From positions 124,001 to 188,000 of the forward strand of contig BTUI01000004.1 in assembly GCA_045863195.1 (NCBI GenBank): a stretch of 64,000 nt of DNA, in the 5' to 3' direction. Position 1 is the stretch's first letter; every line of letters begins with the position of its first letter. The position numbers and the translations under genes were made by a program. Below the pieces are notes generated by a model, which worked only from the letters and a program-made list of their open reading frames with translations, searched no databases and had not been told where the DNA came from. This document shows positions 50,755 through 58,772 of the stretch, piece after piece. Source of the DNA: W-Chloroflexi-9 sp045863195. Its GTDB lineage: Bacteria; Chloroflexota; Dehalococcoidia; UBA2979.

Positions 50755-51227
50755 GCCTGCACCGTTACGCGGAGACGCAGCGCTTCCCGATCAGCGTGGA
50801 GGAGGCGTGGGAGTTCTTCTCGGATCCGCGCAACCTGGCGGTGATCACCCCGCCGGACATGGGGTTCGAGGTGACCTCCGACCTCCCGGCGCGGATGCAC
50901 CCGGGGATGCTCGTGACCTACCACGTCCGCCCGCTGGCCGGCGTGCCCGTGACGTGGGTGACGGAGATCACGCACTGCGTGGACGGGGTGCTGTTCGTGG
51001 ATGAGCAGCGCTTCGGCCCGTACCGGTTCTGGCACCACCAGCACCACTTCCGCGCGGTACCCGGCGGCGTGGAGATGCGCGACATCGTCCACTACGAGGT
51101 GGGCTTCGGGCCGGTCGGGGACCTCGTGAACCTCGCCGTCGTGCGGGCGCGCGTGGAGGAGATTTTCGCGTTCCGCCGGCGCGTGTTGGAGCAGCGCTTC
51201 GGGGTGCTCCCCGCCCACACCTACTGA
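50751..51227 (+). CDS. SRPBCC-superfamily ligand-binding protein
   Basis: 158 residues, starting inside the stop of the TIGR01777 gene. FPISVEEAWEFFSDPRNLAVITPPDMGFEV (about 12-41) is the START-like helix-strand opening, with WVTEITH and FVDEQRFGPYRFWHHQHHF in the middle and a final helix. The family binds hydrophobic ligands in a helix-grip fold. Its coupling to the TIGR01777 protein implies a shared ligand. No enzyme motif is seen. Confidence 0.9.
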   Translation: MSLHRYAETQRFPISVEEAWEFFSDPRNLAVITPPDMGFEVTSDLPARMHPGMLVTYHVRPLAGVPVTWVTEITHCVDGVLFVDEQRFGPYRFWHHQHHFRAVPGGVEMRDIVHYEVGFGPVGDLVNLAVVRARVEEIFAFRRRVLEQRFGVLPAHTY

Positions 51228-51317
51228 CGGGACGTCGAGGGGATGTCCCGCCCTGGCGACCGGCTGGCGAGCGCACCCGAGGCGCCAGCCGGCCGGTCCC
51301 GGGTGTATGCTGAGCGC

Positions 51318-51917
51318 ATGAGCGACCAGGCCGGATCGACGATCACCTTCACCGACGCGGCGTACTCGAAGTTGTCGGAGATCCTCGACAACCACCCGAA
51401 CCCGGTGGCCGGGCTGAAATTGCAGATCGCCGAGCGCGCCGAGGGCCAGTTCAAGCACCTGCTGAGCATGGTGGAGGACGGCGCCCAGAACGAGGCGGAC
51501 GCCGCCATCGAGACGGCGGACGGCATCACCGTCTTCGTCCCCGCGCACGACGTGGCCTACATGGACGGCCTCGTGATCGACTTCGTGCAGGACGAGCAGG
51601 GCGCACGACTGGAGTTCCGCAACCCGAACCCGATCTGGATGGATCAGCGCGAGTTCGAGCTGCAGGAGTTGTTCGACCGCCACATCAACCCGCAGATCGC
51701 CGCGCATGGTGGCGTGCTGTCGCTGCTCGGCGTGCGCGAGAACAAGGCCTACGTCCAGTTTGGCGGCGGCTGCGTAGGCTGCGGGATGATCAACGTGACG
51801 CTGCGCCAGGGCGTGGAAGTCGCGGTGCGAGAGATGATCCCGACGATCGAGGAGATCGTGGACATCACCGACCACGCCTCCGGCGAGAACCCGTTCTACA
51901 CGCCCGCCAAGAAGTAG
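51318..51917 (+). CDS. NfuA-like Fe-S cluster carrier (A-type-like domain + NifU C-terminal domain)
   Basis: 199 residues from the ATG at 51318. Residues about 8-105 are an IscA-like domain without its Cys ligands (SKLSEILDNHPNPVAGLKL). Residues about 115-190 are the NifU C-terminal domain with the CVGCGM motif (C-x-x-C) that binds a [4Fe-4S] cluster in a dimer. This degenerate-A plus Nfu layout is that of NfuA, which hands clusters to apo-proteins under stress. Another Fe-S gene, the IscA-type carrier, lies 1.3 kb downstream on the other strand. Confidence 0.88.
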   Translation: MSDQAGSTITFTDAAYSKLSEILDNHPNPVAGLKLQIAERAEGQFKHLLSMVEDGAQNEADAAIETADGITVFVPAHDVAYMDGLVIDFVQDEQGARLEFRNPNPIWMDQREFELQELFDRHINPQIAAHGGVLSLLGVRENKAYVQFGGGCVGCGMINVTLRQGVEVAVREMIPTIEEIVDITDHASGENPFYTPAKK

Positions 51918-51950
51918 CCCGCCTCGCGGGCACCTCGCCGGTCCCTCGAC

Positions 51951-53186
51951 CTACTCGATCTCGAACGTGAGCCGCGCGTGCGCGTCGCGCAGCGCCTGCT
52001 CCACGTCCGCCGGCGTCCCGCCGCGCGCGAAGATGAACCCGAGGTACTCCGTGCCCTCCGGCAGCGGCGTCACCCGCCCGCCCGGGTGGATCGAGATCGT
52101 GACCGACTCGATCAGCGGCACCGCCTCGGCGTCCGACACGCCGCGCACCGCGCGGAGCACGCCGGCCTGCGGGATCGGGATCATCATCACGCCTGCCGCC
52201 GTCGCCTCGCGTTCGTATGAGGGCACGTCGAGGCCGGTCGCGTGACGGAGCAGGATCTCCTCTAGCGACATCCCCATGCCGAAGGAGAGCGTGCGCGCGC
52301 ACAGTCCGCCGATGGACCGTGCGGCGATGTCGATGGCGTACCACTGGCCCTCGTGCAGGCGGAGTTCGGCGTGGACCGGGCCGGTCTCCAGGCCGAGCGC
52401 TCGACAGGCCGCCTCGGCCGTCGCGACCAGTGAGCGCTGGTCCGCCTCCGGCAGGCGCGAGGGCGTGACGTAGATCGTCTCCTCGAAGTACGGGCCGGCG
52501 AGTGGGTCGGGCTTGTCGAAGATCGCCAGCGTCCGCAGCCGGCCGCCGTCCAGCAGGCCCTCGACGGAGACCTCGATGCCGGGGACGTACGCCTCCACCA
52601 GCACGCGGTCGCCGAGCGGCGCGCCGCACTCCGCCTGCGCCTCTGGCGTCGAGAGGATCGCGCGGATGCGCTCGAAGGCGGCGACGAAGGTGGCCTCGTC
52701 GTCGGCGCGGATCACGCCACGGCTCGCGGAGAGTGCCAGCGGCTTCAGCACGACCGGGTAAGCAACGGCCCGGGCCGCCTCGTGCGGGTCGGCGGCGAGC
52801 GGGATTACGACCGCATCGGGCGAGGGCAGCCCGGCCGTCGCGATGCGCTGGCGCAGCATGGCCTTGTTGCGGGTCGCCTCCACCGCGGCGACGGCGTTGT
52901 ACGGCAGTTCCAGGCGTCGGGCGGCGCGGGCGGCGATCAGCTGGCCGCCATCGTCCACCGCGACGATCGTGTCGAGCGGGTGCAGCGTCGCGAACGCCTC
53001 GATCTGCGTCGCGCCGGTGTCGGGGTCGTCGAAGTCGAGTTCGACGAGGCGGCCGCCGGACTCCTCCTGCAGCGGATTGCGCCGGTCGGTGCCGACGACC
53101 ACGTCCACGCCGAGGTGCGCCGCGGCCTCCATGAAGTCGGGCGCGCGGTAGGACTCGGAGGGGATGAGGAGCATCACGCGGGCCAT
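51951..53186 (-). CDS. ATP-grasp domain ligase
   Basis: 411 residues. The N-terminal preATP-grasp part (VMLLIPSESYRAPDFMEAAA, then TIVAVDDGGQLIAA) is followed by the ATP-grasp core: RNKAMLRQRIATAGLPSP, YPVVLKPLALSASRGVIR (about 143-160), VEAYVPGIEVSVEGLLD and the Mg-binding HAELRLHEGQWYAIDIAAR (about 274-292). This layout matches carboxylate-amine ligases related to the dipeptide ligase BacD and carbamoyl-phosphate-synthase-like enzymes. The amino-acid substrates cannot be assigned. Single gene with no obvious partners. Confidence 0.85.
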   Translation of the reverse strand: MARVMLLIPSESYRAPDFMEAAAHLGVDVVVGTDRRNPLQEESGGRLVELDFDDPDTGATQIEAFATLHPLDTIVAVDDGGQLIAARAARRLELPYNAVAAVEATRNKAMLRQRIATAGLPSPDAVVIPLAADPHEAARAVAYPVVLKPLALSASRGVIRADDEATFVAAFERIRAILSTPEAQAECGAPLGDRVLVEAYVPGIEVSVEGLLDGGRLRTLAIFDKPDPLAGPYFEETIYVTPSRLPEADQRSLVATAEAACRALGLETGPVHAELRLHEGQWYAIDIAARSIGGLCARTLSFGMGMSLEEILLRHATGLDVPSYEREATAAGVMMIPIPQAGVLRAVRGVSDAEAVPLIESVTISIHPGGRVTPLPEGTEYLGFIFARGGTPADVEQALRDAHARLTFEIE

Positions 53187-53227
53187 GCGGCGATCCTAGT
53201 ACCGGTGCGTACGTATCGGAGAAAGCA

Positions 53228-53254
53228 GGACGCCGGCCACAGGGGCCGGCGTCC
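53228..53254 (-). terminator. Terminator after the IscA-type gene
   Basis: An 11-bp perfect stem, GGACGCCGGCC with GGCCGGCGTCC, with a 5-base loop; TGCTTT follows on the minus strand. It separates the IscA-type gene from the ATP-grasp gene. Confidence 0.7.
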
Positions 53255-53279
53255 GTGGTGTCGTCGGGTCGTGCGCGGC

Positions 53280-53621
53280 CTAGTGGCCGCCGCCGGCGGC
53301 GCAGCCACAGCCGCCACCGGCGGACTGGGCGTTGGGGGCCGTGATCTGGAAGCCCTGCTGCATGACGTCCTCGATGTAGTCGATCTCGGCGTCCGTCAGG
53401 ACCGGCGCGGAGGCGGGGTCCACGATGAACTTGAGGCCGCCGAACTCCATCACGGCGTCGTCCTCGCGGGTCTCGTCCAGGCCCATGCCGAAGCGAGGGC
53501 CGGAGCAGCCGCAGCCGCCCTGCGCGATGAACACGCGGATCGCCTGGCCGGTCTCCGCGGCGCGCTCGCCGATGAGGCTGTTCAGGCGCTGCTGGGCGAT
53601 GTCGGTGACGATCAGGTTCAT
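53280..53621 (-). CDS. IscA/ErpA (HesB-type) Fe-S cluster assembly protein
   Basis: 113 residues. Family Cys ligands are Cys37 in QGGCGCSGPRFGM and Cys105/Cys107 in the C-terminal GGCGCAAGGGH; Cys39 is an extra cysteine. YIEDVMQQGFQI is the usual block before the final motif. The protein accepts and delivers [2Fe-2S] or [4Fe-4S] clusters. Standard length apart from the Gly-rich tail ending in His. Transcribed alone and followed by a terminator. Confidence 0.93.
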   Translation of the reverse strand: MNLIVTDIAQQRLNSLIGERAAETGQAIRVFIAQGGCGCSGPRFGMGLDETREDDAVMEFGGLKFIVDPASAPVLTDAEIDYIEDVMQQGFQITAPNAQSAGGGCGCAAGGGH

Positions 53622-53759
53622 GCGGGCCTCCCGGGGCGACGAATTTGTGCAGTCGCGACTTCACCATCATGCCGCGTGTGGTGACGCGCTGCAACCGTGG
53701 ACAGGCCGCCGGGGGCAGCGTATGAACTTGCGATGCGGAGTCCGCAACGGGAGGGCGTC

Positions 53760-54461
53760 ATGCCGCCACGGATGATCCTCGGGTGCCTCGTGCTGGTAGC
53801 GGTCCTCATCGCCGGGTGCGAGGGAGAGGGTGACGTCATCGTGGGCGGGTCGATGCCGGGGACGGTCGGCGGCCGCGTCACCGTCGATGGTGTCGGCGCG
53901 CCGGGCGTGACCGTGACGCTGAGCAACGGCCGGACCTTCACGACGGGGGCGAACGGCGACTACCTGGCGGACCAGGTCCCGGAGGGTGCCTATACCGTCG
54001 CGATCAGCGGCTTCCCGGCGGATGTGGCCTTCCCGACAACCGTGCAGGCGGCGGTGGTGGCCGTGCCGGGGCAGCATGTGACGGTGAACTTCAGCGGGGC
54101 GCGCATCCGGACCGGCGCCGCTCGCACCCCGACCCCAACGCCCGCCGCGACCTCGGCGGTTAGTCCGCCCGACCCGTTCTGGGGGGACCTCCTCGCCGGG
54201 GGCGAGGCGGTGGACGGGATGATGCACACGATCACGCGCGATGAGGTGATGGTGTTCGTGCTGGACGGCGTGCCGTTCGGCATCGGGGGCCTGCAGGTGG
54301 TCGAGGCGCACGAGCCGTTCTGCTCCTACCAGCACGTCCACGGCGGCCCGGTGCGTTCGATCGTCCCGGGGCCGGACGGCAAGCACGTCGAGCGCACCGA
54401 GCACCTGCGTGAGTGCGGCTACGGCGAGCCGAATTTCTGGGTGATCCCCGACCCGCGCTAG
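53760..54461 (+). CDS. Lipoprotein with carboxypeptidase-regulatory-like domain
   Basis: 233 residues from the ATG at 53760, preceded by GGGAGGG; upstream ATGs are less well placed. The signal peptide ends in the lipobox VLIAGC (Cys at about 20). Residues about 33-110 form a carboxypeptidase-regulatory-like Ig domain (TVGGRVTVDGVGAPGVTVTLS, GANGDYLADQVPEGAYTVAI). A Thr/Pro linker follows, then a His/Cys-rich region (EPFCSYQHVHGG, HLRECGYGEPNFW) that may bind metal or form a disulphide. The stop shares CTAG with the convergent RecQ stop. Confidence 0.8.
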   Translation: MPPRMILGCLVLVAVLIAGCEGEGDVIVGGSMPGTVGGRVTVDGVGAPGVTVTLSNGRTFTTGANGDYLADQVPEGAYTVAISGFPADVAFPTTVQAAVVAVPGQHVTVNFSGARIRTGAARTPTPTPAATSAVSPPDPFWGDLLAGGEAVDGMMHTITRDEVMVFVLDGVPFGIGGLQVVEAHEPFCSYQHVHGGPVRSIVPGPDGKHVERTEHLRECGYGEPNFWVIPDPR

Positions 54462-56335
54462 AGGAAGCCCCGCACGACCTCGAGGATCGCCTCGCCGAGG
54501 CGTTCCACCCGCGCCTCGCCCAGCCCCCAGATGCCGAGCAGGTCGCGGCGGGTGCGAGGCTTCGTCGCGGCGATCTCGCGCAGCGTCCGGTCGGAGGCGA
54601 TGACGTACGCGGGCACGTTCTCCCGCCGCGCCTGCTCGCGACGCCAGGCGCTGAGCGCCTCGAAGAGCGCGGGGTCGTGAGGTGCCGGTTCGGAGGGAGT
54701 GGCGCGCGCGGCCGGACGGCGCTCGCGCGGGCCCGGGCGCGTCCCGCGACCCTCCGAGGGGCGCACGACGGGCGGCTCTCGGCGGGGACGCGCGGGCCGC
54801 CGGCAGTTGTCGCAGTTCCCGCAGCGCGGCTCCGGATCTTCCCCGAAGTAGCGGAGGATCGCCGCGCGCCGGCACTCGAACGTCTCGGCGTACCCCACCA
54901 TCTCCTTCAGCCGCGCGAGCGCGTGGATGCGGTGCTGCTCGATGCCGCTGACATCGATCGGCGCGCGCGGGTCCCAGGAGGTCAGGCGCATCGCGTTCGC
55001 ATCGAGCAGGCCGGACTCGCGCAGCGCGGAGACGGTGATGGCGAACTGCTCGTCCTCGGAGACGTCCGGGGGAAGGCGTCCGTCCTGCGGGTCGGCGACC
55101 TGGAGCCACCGTTGCCAGAGGCGGCGCACCGCCGCCTCGTCCGGGTGCGCCTGGAAGACGTGGCGGCGGCGCATGTTCGTGTCGGACGGGGAGTAGAGGA
55201 GCACGCACTCGGCCGGGTCACCGTCTCGGCCAGCACGGCCGGCCTCCTGGTAGTAGGCCTCGAGGCGGGGCGGGAGGTTGAAATGGACGACATAACGAAC
55301 GTCGGGCTTGTCGATCCCCATCCCGAACGCCACTGTCGCGACGACCACTGCGGTCTCGCCAAGCGTGAACCGACGCTGCGTGGCGGAGCGCACGTCCTTC
55401 GGGAGGCCGGCGTGGTACGCCTCCGCGTTCACCCCCGCGGCGACGAGGCGTGCCGCGATCTCCTCCACGCCGGCGCGGCTCGCCGCGTAGACGATGCCGG
55501 AGGCGTCGCCGTGCGCCCGGGCGAAGTCCAGCAGCCAGCGCGTGCGGTCCTCCACGCTCGCGATCGGCTCGACCGCGTAGGAGAGGTTTGGTCGGTCCAC
55601 GGTCGTCACGACCTGCATCGCCGTCTCCGCGATGCCGAGGCCTCGCGCGATGTCGCGTCGGACGCGCGGGTTCGCGGTCGCTGTGAGCGCCAGCGTGCGC
55701 GGCCGCCCGAGCCGCTCCCGCACGCCGCCGAGGAGGAGGTAGTCCGGGCGGAAGTTGTGGCCCCACTCCGAGATGCAGTGCGCCTCGTCGATCGCGAGGA
55801 GGTTCACGCCCGCGCGTCGGAGGCCCTCGGTGAACCGCTCGTTCTGGAACCGCTCCGGCGCGACGTACAGCAACTTCACGCGCCCGCTCACCCAGTCCAG
55901 GTAGCGCCGGTTCTGCTCGCCCCGGTCGAGGTTGGAGTTGATGAAGGTGGCCGGGACGCCCGCCCCCTGGAGGCCCTCCACCTGGTCCTGCATGAGGGCG
56001 ATGAGGGGGGAGACCACCACCGTGTGTCCCACCTCCAGCGCGGGGAGGACGAAGCAGAGGCTCTTGCCGGTGCCGGTGGGCATGATTGCGACCACGTCGT
56101 GCTTTGCGAGCGCGGTGAGGACGCGCGCCTGCCCGCCTCGGAAGTCGGGGTAGCCGAAGACATCGCGCAGCCACGGGAGGTACGCCTCTGCCTGGTCGGG
56201 CAGGACGGACGGCGTCTCAATGGGGGTACCGGCGCCATCGTCCGGCGGGGGCAGGTCGGGGATCGCGCCGCACTCCGGGCACGCCGGGGCGTGTGGCGGC
56301 ACGACGGCGCCGCATTCGGCGCAGGTGTCGGTCAC
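54458..56335 (-). CDS. recQ: ATP-dependent DNA helicase RecQ with N-terminal zinc ribbon
   Basis: 625 residues. An N-terminal zinc ribbon (Cys5, Cys8, Cys19, Cys22) precedes the usual RecQ start, which is not typical of RecQ. The helicase core has GQARVLTALAKHDVVAIMPT, Walker A PTGTGKSLCF, the DEAH box AIDEAHCISEWGH and the motif VAFGMGIDKPDVRYVVH with QEAGRAGRDG. The RecQ zinc-binding domain (CRRAAILRYFGEDP, then CGNCDNCRRP) follows, then a Pro/Arg linker and an HRDC domain ending at the C-terminus. The winged-helix domain between the zinc domain and HRDC is not clearly present, so this is a short RecQ. It unwinds DNA 3'-5' during repair. Confidence 0.92.
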   Translation of the reverse strand: MTDTCAECGAVVPPHAPACPECGAIPDLPPPDDGAGTPIETPSVLPDQAEAYLPWLRDVFGYPDFRGGQARVLTALAKHDVVAIMPTGTGKSLCFVLPALEVGHTVVVSPLIALMQDQVEGLQGAGVPATFINSNLDRGEQNRRYLDWVSGRVKLLYVAPERFQNERFTEGLRRAGVNLLAIDEAHCISEWGHNFRPDYLLLGGVRERLGRPRTLALTATANPRVRRDIARGLGIAETAMQVVTTVDRPNLSYAVEPIASVEDRTRWLLDFARAHGDASGIVYAASRAGVEEIAARLVAAGVNAEAYHAGLPKDVRSATQRRFTLGETAVVVATVAFGMGIDKPDVRYVVHFNLPPRLEAYYQEAGRAGRDGDPAECVLLYSPSDTNMRRRHVFQAHPDEAAVRRLWQRWLQVADPQDGRLPPDVSEDEQFAITVSALRESGLLDANAMRLTSWDPRAPIDVSGIEQHRIHALARLKEMVGYAETFECRRAAILRYFGEDPEPRCGNCDNCRRPARPRREPPVVRPSEGRGTRPGPRERRPAARATPSEPAPHDPALFEALSAWRREQARRENVPAYVIASDRTLREIAATKPRTRRDLLGIWGLGEARVERLGEAILEVVRGFL

Positions 56336-56473
56336 GCGGGAGGTCCTTCGTGCAGGCGGCCGGCTGGGCGGCTGGGGAGGCCCATCGTACCGTCATCTCC
56401 GCTCAGGCCCGAGGTTTGACGGCTCACGTCGTCGGCGAGCACCATCGGTACGGGCGGGACGGACGGAGGACGC

Positions 56474-57019
56474 ATGCGGCGCATGACCGGCCTGCTCGGC
56501 CTCGCCCTGGCGGCAGCAGCCCTTGTCGCCTGCTCGGGCGACGAGGCGACCCCGACGCCGGCGCCCACCGCGACCGCCTCCCCGACCGCCACCTCGGCCG
56601 GCCTCGAGAGCGTGCGCGAGGTGGACCTGACGGACGTCGTGCTCCTCGGGCCGATCATTGACCACTTCGGCGGCGGCCAGGTGGAGCCGGCACGCACGAC
56701 GTACGTGGACGTCACCGGCGACGGCCGCGAGGAGGCGGTGCTCTTCGTCGAGTCCGGCGGCACGCAGGGCGACGTCGGCGTGGCGGTCGTCCAGGTCGAT
56801 GGCGGCAACGCGAGCGTCCTCGGCTACGTCCCCGCGAGCGGCCGCGTCGAACTCGCGCAGCCGGAGGCCGGCGGCGGGGTGATCGTGACGCGCGAGGGGA
56901 TCTGGAAGCCCGGCGACGCGGAGTGCTGCCCCTCCGAACTTCGTGAGCGGTTCTACCAGTGGGACGGCACGGCCTTCGCGGTGACCGTGGACCAGGTGAT
57001 CCCGAACCCGAACCGCTAG
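56474..57019 (+). CDS. Small lipoprotein with repeat-like FG-GAP type C-terminus
   Basis: 181 residues, GGAGGA upstream. Signal peptide with lipobox LVAC (Cys20), then a Thr/Pro/Ala linker (to about residue 45). The folded part contains YVDVTGDGREEAVLFVESGG, resembling a single calcium-binding FG-GAP/VCBS-like strand-turn, and a Cys pair in DAECCPSEL. It is a membrane-attached, surface-exposed protein of unknown role. The stop overlaps the convergent gene by the same CTAG arrangement seen at 54458. Confidence 0.75.
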   Translation: MRRMTGLLGLALAAAALVACSGDEATPTPAPTATASPTATSAGLESVREVDLTDVVLLGPIIDHFGGGQVEPARTTYVDVTGDGREEAVLFVESGGTQGDVGVAVVQVDGGNASVLGYVPASGRVELAQPEAGGGVIVTREGIWKPGDAECCPSELRERFYQWDGTAFAVTVDQVIPNPNR

Positions 57020-57552
57020 CCCTCCCGGTCGGCCGCTGCCGCCTCCATCGCGCGCCGCTCGGCCGCGTCGAGGTCGGCGAGCACGCGCTCCAGCGCCTGC
57101 GCGCACCGCGCTGGCTCTACCAGCATCGCCTCCGACAGCACGGCGCGGAGCGGCTCGTGCCCCCACGCGGAGCGAGGCCGCTCGAAGAAACGCGGCTCAA
57201 GCCGGCGCGCGTAGGCAGCGACCAGCCGCCGGTCCTGCTCGATGCGCGTGACGAGCGCGGAGAGCGACGGGGCGGCGTACATCAGCGCCGCCACCGTCGC
57301 CGGGTGCTGGTCGAGTCGCATGTCGGGCGCCGCGCCGCCGGCGGTGACGGCCGCGCAGGTGGTGGCGGTCAGTTCGAGGAGCGCGGCCAGCGCCGCGACG
57401 CGCTCGCGCGGCGTGCGGCCCTCGTGGTCGCGGTCGTCCGCGCGCGGCTCGCCGATGTGCCGCAGCGCCACGGTGATACGGCGGTGGAACTCGCCGTTCG
57501 CCTCCTCGAGCGTCTCGAGGGGCAGATCGTCGAACTCGGCGGGGTGGGGCAT
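57016..57552 (-). CDS. Uncharacterised helical protein
   Basis: 178 residues. The sequence is helical and charged, with EANGEFHRRITVALRHIGEP near the N-terminus and an Ala/Glu-rich C-terminal helix (ALERVLADLDAAERRAMEAA). No signal, membrane helix or catalytic motif is recognised. The length and composition suggest a soluble cytoplasmic protein. The ATG diverges from the small membrane protein gene at 57600 by 47 bases, and the gene converges on the lipoprotein at 57019. Confidence 0.6.
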   Translation of the reverse strand: MPHPAEFDDLPLETLEEANGEFHRRITVALRHIGEPRADDRDHEGRTPRERVAALAALLELTATTCAAVTAGGAAPDMRLDQHPATVAALMYAAPSLSALVTRIEQDRRLVAAYARRLEPRFFERPRSAWGHEPLRAVLSEAMLVEPARCAQALERVLADLDAAERRAMEAAAADREG

Positions 57553-57599
57553 CCGCGAGGCTCCCGGCGCGCAGGGTGGATGCTGGCTATCCTACCGGC

Positions 57600-57818
57600 G
57601 TGAGCGAGATCGGATTCCTCAAGCACGCGCTGATCCTCGTGGCGCTCGTCATCAACCTCTGGGTTGGCGGCGACTACATCGAGGCGTGGGCAGGTCACAC
57701 GGCCCGCACGCTGGTCGAACTGACGCTGATCGGCGGGTGGATGATCCTCGTGCTGGGGATGCGCGCCCCGCTGCCGCCGCTCCCGTGGCGTCGCCGCAAG
57801 GACGACGACGCGAAGTGA
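57600..57818 (+). CDS. Small two-helix membrane protein
   Basis: 72 residues from the GTG at 57600; another in-frame GTG at 57576 adds eight residues. TATCCT just upstream of 57600 may be a -10 box, which would make the message leaderless. Two hydrophobic stretches (LILVALVINLWVGGDYIEAW and LVELTLIGGWMILVLGM) predict two membrane helices, followed by a basic cytoplasmic tail. The stop is overlapped by the GNAT gene start (GTGA), so the two are coupled. Function unknown. Confidence 0.6.
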   Translation: MSEIGFLKHALILVALVINLWVGGDYIEAWAGHTARTLVELTLIGGWMILVLGMRAPLPPLPWRRRKDDDAK

Positions 57819-58540
57819 CCTCGCGAGCCTCGGCCGCGGCTGCCTGGGCGGAGCGTCACCTGGACGCCCTGTACGAGCGTGCCGGTCCGTCCACCATCGT
57901 GCGGGTGCGCTCGACCGACGTCCCAACGCCACGGGTCCATCTCCTGCGCACGGCGCACGCGAACTACGGGCTGGTGGCTGCGAGCGTCCCCGAGGACGTC
58001 ACCGCCGCCATTCGCGCGATGCTCGCCGCTGAACCGGTCACGACCCCGGACGACTGGGAGACGACGCCTCCCCGGTGCGCGCCGGCGATCCGCGCGCTGC
58101 TCGGCCAGCCGGTGGCGGAGTACCGCGGGCCAGCCTTCGCCTTCCCAGCCGTGCTGAGCTCGATGGCGCCGCCCGCAGGCTTCAGCATCGAGGTGCTGTC
58201 GGAACCCCGTGGGGTCGTGACCGCGCCGCTCGTCGAGTGGGTTCGTCGGGCGAAGCCGGAGGAGGAGCCGGTGGTGGTCGCGGAGGATCGGTCGGGAGTG
58301 ATCGTGGGCGTCTGCCATGCCGCCCGCCGGAGCGCATCCGCGGCGGAGGCCGGGCTGGAGGTGGACCCGGTGGCACGTGGCCGGGGGCTTGGCGTCGCGC
58401 TGTCGTTGGCGTGGGCCTCCGCCGTTCGGGAGGGACGCAGGGAGCCCCTGTACAGCACGTCATGGGCGAACGCCGCGTCCCGGGCCGTGGCGGGGCGGCT
58501 CGTCCTCGTGCTGATGGGGGAGGACTGGCACGTCCGCTGA
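57815..58540 (+). CDS. GNAT-family acetyltransferase
   Basis: 241 residues from a GTG coupled to the previous stop. The C-terminal half has the GNAT acetyl-CoA motif: AEAGLEVDPVARGRGLGVAL (about 172-191), with RGRGLG as the pyrophosphate-binding loop, followed by LYSTSWANAASRAVA. The N-terminal half (residues 1-110) is a separate helical region of unknown role. The acyl acceptor cannot be deduced. A tRNA-Val gene follows after 51 bases. Confidence 0.8.
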   Translation: MTSRASAAAAWAERHLDALYERAGPSTIVRVRSTDVPTPRVHLLRTAHANYGLVAASVPEDVTAAIRAMLAAEPVTTPDDWETTPPRCAPAIRALLGQPVAEYRGPAFAFPAVLSSMAPPAGFSIEVLSEPRGVVTAPLVEWVRRAKPEEEPVVVAEDRSGVIVGVCHAARRSASAAEAGLEVDPVARGRGLGVALSLAWASAVREGRREPLYSTSWANAASRAVAGRLVLVLMGEDWHVR

Positions 58541-58591
58541 TCCTCGGTCGCCCTCAGGCGCTGCGCTGTGCGAACATCGGTCACGCGGCAG

Positions 58592-58666
58592 GGGCGATTA
58601 GCTCAGTGGCAGAGCGCCCGGTTTACACCCGGTAGGTCAGAGGTTCGAACCCTCTATCGCCCACCA
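58592..58666 (+). tRNA. tRNA-Val (TAC anticodon)
   Basis: A 75-base cloverleaf including encoded CCA. The acceptor stem GGGCGAT pairs with ATCGCCC, the D arm is AGCTCAGTGGCAGAGC, the anticodon stem-loop CCGGTTTACACCCGG gives anticodon TAC, and the T arm is AGAGGTTCGAACCCTCT. All stems pair. Confidence 0.95.
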
Positions 58667-58772
58667 GCCACGCGCCACGCGCGCCGGACGGGCCCGTGTT
58701 GCCCCTCGTTCCGGGCGCTGCCTACACTCGCGCGACGTAACGCAACCCTTCTGACGGCCGGGCAGGTGCACG

